In this document: positions 55,938-64,000 of the stretch, piece after piece
Layout: every line of letters starts with the position of its first letter
How positions within the stretch are numbered: position 1 is the first letter of the stretch
NCBI GenBank assembly: GCA_947650285.1
Contig: CANTFL010001350.1
Location: forward strand, 62,001-126,000
Reading direction: 5' to 3'
Length of the DNA: 64,000 bases
Origin: Hyaloperonospora brassicae
Lineage: Eukaryota; Oomycota; Peronosporomycetes; Peronosporales; Peronosporaceae
Notes under the pieces: generated by a model
Told to the model about the DNA's origin: nothing
Database searches by the model: none
The model's input: only the letters and a program-made list of their open reading frames with translations
Position numbers and translations under genes: made by a program

Positions 55938-58900
55938 AGCTGTTTTACGACGAAATTAACTAACTACTATCCCACACAGGTAAATTAACGTGTAAGTGTC
56001 GACTTCCACACAAATATATGAAAGCATAAAATCTAGTAAATTACGGTCAGGCAAAATAAGTGTGAGTGTGGAATCTATAGGGGATAATTATTTTGAATTT
56101 TCACTTCGCTTTGTAAAATTCCATGAGCTCAGTTATTATATATAGTTGCGGTCATCTTATTGCGAGAGCAAAAATTGTTGATATAATTTGTATACTTGTC
56201 AAATGTGCCGACGCGCACGATTATAGAATCAAAATACAGCCGAGCAGCTGGATATGAGGCGCTGATGTTAATGTTAAACTTGACCTGAATACGCGCATCG
56301 GCATTGATACTATGGCATGGATACAGTCTCTGTAGCAACCCGTCGGTCGATGCGCACAACATGCGAGAATATGTCGAATTTAGATCAGGACGAAACAGAT
56401 TAAAATACAATTAAAGCTTTAAAGTAATGTGTCACAGCAGCGCCTTTAATCTATATTACACTGGCTGGTAGGACCAAGCCAAACTGTTTTGACCCATTTT
56501 ATAATTAGAAAACATGTGAAGTCCACACGTCACTTTCGGACCGTGATGGATTGATCTACGAAGTTTTTTGATGATCGAGCGTTTCTTTTTCTTGATGTTG
56601 CGCGCGTCGTGCCCGAGGGAAGTGGAATTAATCGGCTTCATCGGTCATATTGGTTCTGAAAATGACGACATTAATCCACAATGATACGATTAGTCAGCAA
56701 TAGACGACAAAGAGAAAATATGAGTAGACGACGTCACTTGCGAATTCGCCTATGTCATCCAAAATCATGTCTAGCCCCGTACACTAATTGAAAGTTTTAT
56801 CATTATATGCTTAGGACGTTTTAGGCTTTATATAAGATGTGGACGGCTTTCAATATATTATTACTAATTTGATTAGAAGAGATCCGAATGCTCCTCATAA
56901 GATATTATAACACGTCGTGATATTTTTTAAATGACCTAACGTTTACAAATTGATTAATTTATCGGATTATTTTAACCTACAATCGCTGATTGACAATCGC
57001 AATGGGTGTTCAGTAGATGTAGCAATAACTAGTTGTATAATCTAAGTTTTAAGCTTAGAAATAGTTGACAGAAGAAAAGACAGCAGGACCTAATTATTTA
57101 TATCGCACATATCTACTTTTTTCACTACTAATTTTTATCGTAATAGTGGTTCTCCTTCCCTTGATCTGTACGCGGGAGATTAAAACTGCGGATTCTTTTA
57201 ATGTACCGGGGCGCTTCGTGGGTACGCTGGGCTTGTACTCGTAAGAGTAACCTCACTTCTCATTACACTATGATTTTTTTGGCCTAGTGGGGCTTCCAGC
57301 CCACCTAAATATCCTCACCCGGGTATTTGAATTTGCGGGGCGGCCGGCTCATTGGATAATTGTTCGTCGACATATTGGCCAATCTCCGGGCCATAGTGAT
57401 TTTACCTTTCCCACGAATATCGGTTTAGGTACCTCTGGGTCCCTGTTTCAGTGGTCAACCACTCGGCCACTAGGTGCGGTGTTTTTGTGTATGTGAGGTG
57501 AGGTGATAAACTCTAACAACCTCTCCTGTCAGTGATAATTTTCTCCGTGCTTTATACCAGTACGCGAGTGCAGGTGCTATATATTACCGCACCCGCACCA
57601 TAAGGCGCGTAAAACTGACTATTGGCAATCAAGCGAAATAAGTTTCCCAATATATAAGATAAATTTTGGGCTGATGTAAGCTCGGTTTCAAAAAAAATAA
57701 GGTCGTTATAGTCATAAAGCCAAGGGTCAGACCAATCTTGAAAAAGCTAAGGTCACCATATTCAAAAATTGTAGCGCTTGCTAAATCATAAGGCCATAAA
57801 AAGACATCGTATTAGCGTCTAAGTAGAAATAGCATCCGCTTTGATCACAACCTGGGTGTTTTAAAAGCTTAGAAAAATCTTTCTTTTTGTTTAGGACAAT
57901 TTTTTGTAGCATAGCAACAACAAGCGTACGAATACAAAATGTGGTACGATAGATATCACTTTTTATGTAATAAAACCGTGGTGTGACATAAACTAATTTA
58001 TCATCTTTGCAATGGTGGTTGAGTGCGAGGTGCTCATACAGAAAATTAAGACTAGATTAACCATAACTATGTGACGCATTTTTTTCATGTTGCCCTCATT
58101 TATATCGACCTATACGTAAATTCGTATGTCGATTTTGTATTAAGAGGCTGAAGGTTACGCAAAATTATAATCATTGTCAAGTCGACACGCTGGATGGCTA
58201 TTCTGCTTCAATTTGTCAGAAATTTTGAAAAGATAAAGTTCCTTGTATGATTGTAATGATTAATAGCAACAGCAATACTGATGACCATTTAAGAGTATGG
58301 CATTGCTGACTTGAATCCGCAATAAATTACGATCGATTGTTGTGAGGAATTAGCTGAAGTTTTGTGCGTGACACTAAACCTGAAAGATGACCGTGCATCT
58401 ATCATTAGATAAATTGACATATTAATGTAGGTTCCAAGCATCTCGATAATCTTTGCGGCTAATCGATATCATTATTTTTCAATATATGATTTAAGCTTAC
58501 CCTATTGGCTAAGAGTTGTTGTTTTTGCATCCGAATTGCGACCCAGATTAAACATTCATATGCCGAATGATACACGTGGAAGATTCTCAGGGTATCTACC
58601 TGTAATGCACAAAACCATTTTACATTAGACTTCTATATTGCCGCATGTATAACAAACGGTATAGTACTTTCACTGACATTTCAGTTGTACACGAATCATG
58701 CGTTTGTAAAGTCGATCACAGGCGCCTGACGCTGAAATACCACATACATATGATTACCTAGTGCAATAATAACGTATATATTAAATTCTTTTGTTTTAAC
58801 TGATAATGAAAAGTGATATAATAAAGCGTAATATTGCTTGGAATGCGTAACCGAAGCAACAAGAAGATATCTTATCATGTTGTCGGAACATCGAAAATCG

Positions 58901-60427
58901 CTAGCAAAATTGATGCTGTCAATCATGCGGCATTACACGCGCATGCAGTTGTAGAGCTGATCTTAAAATTTGTAATTTGATCTTTGTGTCATTTACCGTA
59001 ATTTTATGTTATCCATTCCATTAGTTAAAACTACGCATAAAGTTGCCCCTTTTGCACCAATCAAACAAAGCGTTGGGTCGTCATGCAATTCTGTCTTGTT
59101 TTGTGCACCAAATTTATCGAGCGACAGACAAGTACGTAAGTCTTGACTCAGTTCAATATCGAATTAGAAAGCTTAAATGTAGTATCAGTATGTTTTTGTC
59201 GTGTAATCTCTTTTTGTTGTCACAGATCGCCGAAGCGAGAACTACGATATTAATCAGCAGCTGCTATAAAGACTATGCCTACGATGTATTTACGATGTGA
59301 ATGACACGTTGTGAGCAAACTATGATACTATAGCTAGGGCTCAACAGCTATTTGTGCTTCGGAAGAACCCGACCCACAATATTAAAACATTCTCAATATT
59401 ATCACCGTCCAAGTTGAGTTATAATGGAAACGTAAACGTCTTTATTTTGATTATCTGAGTATATGATTTTTATCGTTATGGCCTATCGATTGTTGTGATG
59501 AACCAATATTTTGGCCTATCATTTTAATATATTCCTCAATCATTAACGAACAATTTATCACACTTTTTCAGGATACAAAGTATCGTGTAAGCATTATTTA
59601 CAATAATTGTCTGCGTTACAAGTTACTGAATATACATCGAAGATTTGCACAATTATACAAAAAGGATGACGTAATGTTGCCACAACTAAGCCGTGTTTAT
59701 TGTTTATTGGGATAACTAGTTCATTGATTCCGGGTAAATTTGCTGTAATTACGAATCTATGCGCGGATGGATATATCGAGCGCATATGTACACCCATATT
59801 CACTCTATAAGGTAGCGAATCTATCCTTATTCATAAAATTGAGATTATACGCCCCGAATCCCGTCATATCACAGCAATAATTAAATTCACCATCGTTTAG
59901 CGTGAAGATTCAGCAATTTAGACCGACTAAGTGAGCTTTAAATTATATATTTAGCTTAGTGGTGGCAATCCAATAATACACATAAATTTTTCGGCCGTCA
60001 GCAAAGTTATATACATTTTCAAGATCATTGAGTCGAGTTCACAAAGTCCTTGCATATAGGTCTGGTTATCTTAAGATCGCAGGTGGTACACTTTGCCTAA
60101 TCAAATTACCGTTTAGCCACAATAATAGGATAAAACGTTCAGAATGAATCTGTGGTTGTGACACATGCGATCAAATTTGTCAATTCATATCAATTTTGCC
60201 TTCGCTGCAATGAAGTCGTTGGTTGTCGCTTGACTATGCATAGTAGTAAAATGAAAACCAATAATTGATCCTTTTATCCTAGCCCCACATAAAGGTCCTA
60301 TAAGCAACATAAAGTGGTTAAATTAAGTCTATGACCGGAATTTATATCGAAAGGATCCCGACATCAAACGGGGCGATCGCATTGATTGTCATTAACACCA
60401 AACTCATTAATTTATATAATAATTGAT
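55938..60427. other. AT-rich intergenic region, no confident gene
   Basis: Only short open frames occur. A GC-richer island at 57180-57610 is described separately as a possible SINE. The rest shows no recognisable gene, TIR or LTR. Confidence 0.5.
57260..57600 (-). repeat. Possible tRNA-derived SINE
   Basis: A GC-richer block in AT-rich surroundings. On the minus strand it holds TGGCCGAGTGG (57469-57459), a perfect tRNA A-box consensus in the context GTGGCCGAGTGGTT, as in tRNA-Leu/Ser genes. A convincing B box was not found at normal spacing. tRNA-related SINEs are known in Phytophthora. A 69-codon plus-strand frame here is probably chance. Confidence 0.35.
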
Positions 60428-60433
60428 TGATAA

Positions 60434-60503
60434 AGGGAATTGCAATATTCACACCCATTTTCCTTAGATTCACACCCATCCTTCAAAATTTATATATATA
60501 CAA
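60434..60503. repeat. Left TIR of the chimeric Pack-type element
   Basis: Starts AGGGAATTGC and pairs with 61415-61485 at about 80% identity by eye. Confidence 0.8.
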
Positions 60504-60827
60504 GGTGCGCAATCGCCGTTGGACAAAGACGAGTACTTTCTCTGCAACTTGGCTAATTCCGACATCTTGCGCGCTACTGTAGCTGCTGGCACCGACATAG
60601 GCTAAAATTTCAAAGCTGCGATGGAGTCAAGCGCACTTGTGACCGACGAGATTGTCGTCGGTATCATTAAGGACGCCATCAAGAGTTCGGAATGCCGTCG
60701 TAGCTTTATCTTTGACGACTTTCCACGAGCGGTCGTGCCGGCCAAAATGGTGAAAACAAGAGGAGATACAGACGAGTGTCCAGGTTGCAACGCAGAAGCT
60801 GAACATATTACTTTTTTGTATGCGTAG
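60504..60827 (+). pseudogene. Adenylate kinase fragment (captured, broken)
   Basis: The frame begins at the end of the P-loop region (G-A-Q-S-P, for the G-T-Q of the family), then DEYFLCNLANSDILRATV, the AMP-site segment LVTDEIVVGIIKDAI and a degenerate form of the ILDGFPR motif (SFIFDDFPRAVV). A TAA interrupts it near 60602. The Gly-rich P-loop itself and everything after the LID entry are absent, so it cannot be an active kinase. The final part (TRGDTDECPGCNAEAEH) is not adenylate kinase and may be intron or a third fragment. Confidence 0.78.
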
Positions 60828-61345
60828 TACTTGCAACTAAAATTGTACCTGTTGGCCTCCAATGAAGTCTCTTGCGCTGGGTGGGCGTACGTGTTGTACC
60901 TAACAGTGACAACAGTCATCAAGGCGCGTGAAGGTGGCGATCTGTACTGAAGCCAAGTGGCACAAATCACGTGGGACGTTGTGTCACTGCCGCTCAAAGT
61001 GGTTCAGGCAATAACCGTAATGGAGATCGTGCACGATGCCGTGGGCTTTGTGCGATCCCCAGTGGACTCTACACTCATGAAAGTGAGCTCTTGGCTATGG
61101 ATCGTCTGGGCTATGTCCCACCTCGCGCTATCTGTTCGGCTTCCCGTTTATGGTGGGGCCTCGTGGAGTTGCCACCCTACTCTTTTCATGCACTCACTCT
61201 CTACGACGCCGTGCCCAACTTCCTTTCCTTTCTGCGCTAACATATTTCATGCTGTCTAATCCCTCGGGTGTGCCTGGTACGTACTTCCTTGCATCTATAA
61301 TGACCTGCCGCAGGTCGATCCGAGTGGATCGAATTCGTTGAGGTG
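60828..61345 (+). pseudogene. 3-hydroxyacyl-CoA dehydratase (HACD/PTPLA family) fragment (captured, broken)
   Basis: It lies in the same frame as the adenylate kinase fragment. YLQLKLYLLASNEVSCAGWAYVLYLTV matches the first membrane segment of very-long-chain 3-hydroxyacyl-CoA dehydratases. SQVAQITW and then EIVHDAVGFVRSP and SWLWIVWAM match the conserved core. A TGA stands where Trp is expected (about 60948). After 61260, pieces of the NPSGV and IYNDLPQV regions occur in shifted frames. The family catalyses the third step of very-long-chain fatty acid elongation in the ER. This copy is dead. Confidence 0.7.
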
Positions 61346-61414
61346 ATAGTAGAGCTCACATACTCTTTTTGTCTATTAGAAGTCAATCAGAAATCAAATC
61401 TTAAAATGAATAGG

Positions 61415-61485
61415 GATTTTATATATAATATTTTGAAGGAAGGGTGTATATCTAAAGGAATGGGGTGTAAATTTAGCAATTCCCT
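61415..61485. repeat. Right TIR of the chimeric Pack-type element
   Basis: Ends GCAATTCCCT, the inverse of the left terminus, and is followed by the TGATAA duplication. Confidence 0.8.
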
Positions 61486-61491
61486 TGATAA

Positions 61492-64000
61492 ATCATTATA
61501 ATAGTGGTTTGTTACGCATATAGTACATATATTATACGTTCAAAAATTTTAATTACGGGCGCTCCACTTATCGATTTATACAGGCCATAAAGGCTCCACG
61601 AGTACCCTCAAATCGCTGCTAGACGCCTTCGAAATTTAATCGGCGAGAACTGCAAAGCTGCAGAAGTGGACAGTCGTTTATGAAAGACAAAGACATCTTG
61701 TTTCCAACACGTAAAAAATTAGATACATATCTTCTTTCAGTCCACACCAAGCATCCTTTGCTTAGATATCTCGCTTGATTTAGATCTTAAGGGTACGTCA
61801 CTACTGAGAACACACAACTTCGTAGTGCAATAAGAACAAGGGCCTCTAGGGTATAAGTAAAATATGCGCCACGCTACACGGTATGTGGATAAACATTTAC
61901 TCGCCTCTTAGGTACAAACAATAATTTTAACCTGCAATGTAACGAAGCAAAGTTCTTACGATCCAAAGCCGCGACCTAATAGCCTATAGTTGATCGCTGT
62001 AATGGGAATCAGACCTGCTTATCGCGTATGCGAACAGCTAGACGACACTGATCCCGTGTCAAGAGGAAGAGCTGACTCTAGCAAAGGGAAATCTCATTAG
62101 GAGAGTCAATTGCATTAGCCGAGCTGGTCTTGAGCCTAAGGTCTTAGAGATAGAGAAGAGAGGTAAGAGCGAAGGCGACTTGTTCGCTTGAGGGTAAAAT
62201 TGAAACTGATAGAAAATCTGTTGTGTTTCCTGCGCTACTCCTAATGCACCTGAAGAGCTCCAAGAGGTTTTACAAGTAAATTATTATGCCTGCCTATCAA
62301 ACCTACTATCTTGATATAAAACCATGAGTACTCTTAGTTTCAACTCACCGTCCTTGAGCTTGAAGTCTGACGAAAAGACTCCTTGCGACGTGATTGGCCG
62401 AAGATTCTCACTTGAACATAGACAATGACGCGTCACTCGTTATGTTCCCTCAAGAATACCTGAGATTCAGAAACCATCATTATGGACATGATTACTATAT
62501 GTCCAATGACATCATCCGATGACGTCACCAGTGCACATGTATAACATTTGCATTACCGGTGTAATACCGGTAAATGTCACCCATGGAAAAGTAAATGTGA
62601 TGTGTCCCGCACATCCATCGAATGGCTCATTACAATTGCAGCCGATAATTTATGTGAAGCAAGTCAAAAAGAGATACACATAAACCTGATAAATTGCTTG
62701 TAGATGTTTAAACGTTACAATATCGCAAGGAAAGATATATGTTGGCTAATAAACCGACTTCGTGCCAATTGGGTTCATTTTTATCATGTGAACAGACGGG
62801 AGCATCAACAGGCCCTTTTGTGCGCAATAAATTGTGTTAGCTAGTCTACTCCTTGTCCTTAATTTTAGTCAATAAGCATTAAATTAACTATGTATCAATA
62901 TCTATAATCATATGATAATATATTTTATGGATGCAACACTTGCCGAAATAGAATCTTGTGCAGGTTATACCCACGCATGATCACTCTAGTGAGCACAGAC
63001 AAATAATTGTTACCGAGCTTACCAGGGATCTGAATCGGGTACCGAATGCACTCACACTCAATTCATGTTTTTACATTTATAAGGAAAACACCGATTTCAC
63101 GATATTGATAAATAGCCATGAGCGTCAGTAGAATACAGGCAGTGATATTATAATCACATGTTATTCTTGCAGCTATTATATCTTTTATCGATACGCGCGG
63201 AAATACCAGGGGTTATAACTGAACGTACATTTGCTCTGTCGTGCCTGCGTGAAATTTGAGGTAAACTACAGTGTACGTCGGTCAAAATGTATTAACGTCG
63301 GATTATGATAAGCAATTGATCGCTTTTTTTTAAATGAACACGAATTAATGCAACAGATATAGGGAGGGTTGAGAAATATTTTATTGATGTATAGATATAT
63401 AAAGCTTTTAGTGATACTATTTTGATATCGATTTTGTAACAATAAGGCAGTGCAGTGTTCTTAAGCGATAATGAAGTTTAGATCGAGATAACTATATTTG
63501 GTGTCTGCCGTTTTGTGTCCGAAAGCAAGTATCCTCATCATCAATCCTCTATACACCAACTATATAGCCTCAATATCTAAAGAATGAAAGGATTACATCG
63601 ACAAATAACCAAAAAGCACGTATCCAAACGTACTCTACCACATGGATGGCAAGATCGAATGTATATCCAATTTGGCTAGCCAGAAAATTTTGGGAGAAAT
63701 CAACTGTCGCAATACAAAAAGACCCATTGGAACTTATCGCCAATATTAGTCATTTGAATGGATTTTTTTGGATGTATGTAAACGCAAGAGAGCATGATCA
63801 GGACTTGATGCGCGATTCAAAATTATATAAAATGACGCTCACGCTGTGCCACCCAGGTTTTCTCTATAGATTTGTACGACTTAAAGAGAGGCATATGTAT
63901 CCAAATAATATATAGAGCAGTGTGGAATAGGCATAAAAGTTAATTGAATAGCAGAAGCGATCGTGATGAATAGGTTTAGGGGCAATAATTTTTCTAGATT
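61492..64000. other. AT-rich region with a possible LTR relic, no confident gene
   Basis: 61,900-62,640 is less AT-rich. It contains an inverted repeat around an ACCGGT pair (62549-62577) and sequence resembling an LTR retrotransposon end or leader, but no matching second LTR. An 89-codon frame at 63646-63915 (FWEKSTVAIQKDPLELIANI) has protein-like composition and no recognised domain. Confidence 0.4.
62543..62580. repeat. Imperfect palindrome around paired ACCGGT
   Basis: ACATTTGCATTACCGGT and ATACCGGTAAATGT form an imperfect inverted repeat with a short loop. Such palindromes occur at ends of some LTRs; here no partner is seen. Confidence 0.5.

Larger units (their letters stand above)
60434..61485 (+). 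mobile_element. Pack-type TIR element with fused adenylate kinase and acyl-CoA dehydratase fragments
   Basis: This 1,052-bp element is bounded by AGGGAATTGC at the left and its complement at the right. The TIRs are about 70 bp (60434-60503 and 61415-61485) and share the blocks ACACCCAT/ACACCCCAT, CCTTTAGAT-like and TCCTTCAAAAT. A perfect 6-bp duplication TGATAA flanks it (60428-60433 and 61486-61491). The inside is much richer in GC than the surroundings and holds two gene fragments and no transposase. Confidence 0.82.

Noticed and set aside
60602..60997. 131-codon minus-strand frame in the chimeric element
   Set aside because: The plus strand encodes adenylate kinase and HACD motifs in order, so the minus frame is a shadow.

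Overview
The window is nuclear DNA of an oomycete, most likely a downy mildew or a close Peronosporales relative (inference). The signs are compact genes with short GT-AG introns (56-101 bp in the models here), a secreted effector candidate carrying an EER motif, Ty3/gypsy elements of the oomycete type with TGTAACGGGG...CCCCGTTACA LTR ends, and long AT-rich spacers full of decayed transposons. No prokaryotic gene organisation is present.

Layout. 1-3014: the 5' part of an apparently intact Ty3/gypsy element on the minus strand (LTR, primer-binding site, gag, and pol running off the left edge). 3.0-18.6 kb: a gene island. It holds an RS-rich nuclear-type protein (4113-7559), a kinesin-6-like motor (10654-12840, minus) paired head to head with an EMC10 homologue (12996-14073, four exons), a truncated P-type ATPase relic (minus), and a secreted repeat protein with an EER motif (17601-18617, minus). 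18.9-22.7 kb: a complete Mutator-like element with 138-bp TIRs, a 9-bp target duplication and a broken FAR1-like transposase, followed by a second element with inverted repeats that carries a broken glycosyltransferase gene. 22.7-28.6 kb: AT-rich spacer. 28.6-32.3 kb: a truncated, decayed second gypsy element. 32.3-45.4 kb: AT-rich spacer with small relics. 45.4-55.7 kb: a ~10.3-kb chromodomain gypsy element with near-identical LTRs, a ruined pol, no recognisable gag on the sense strand, and about 3.8 kb of antisense open frames before the 3' LTR. 55.7-64 kb: AT-rich spacer with a Copia-type LTR fragment, a possible tRNA-derived SINE, and a 1052-bp TIR element (60434-61485) carrying fused fragments of two host genes, adenylate kinase and 3-hydroxyacyl-CoA dehydratase.

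Main points. (1) The gag-pol sequence of the first gypsy element is saturated with short perfect hairpins, one every 50 nt or so. The second gypsy element shows the same, including eight hairpins in about 225 nt, while the third element and the host genes do not show it on reading. (2) The first element has a textbook -1 frameshift signal between gag and pol. (3) Two non-autonomous TIR elements have captured host gene fragments (Pack-type elements), one of them chimeric. (4) The third gypsy element pairs ~99% identical LTRs with a dead pol and has an antisense block of unknown function.
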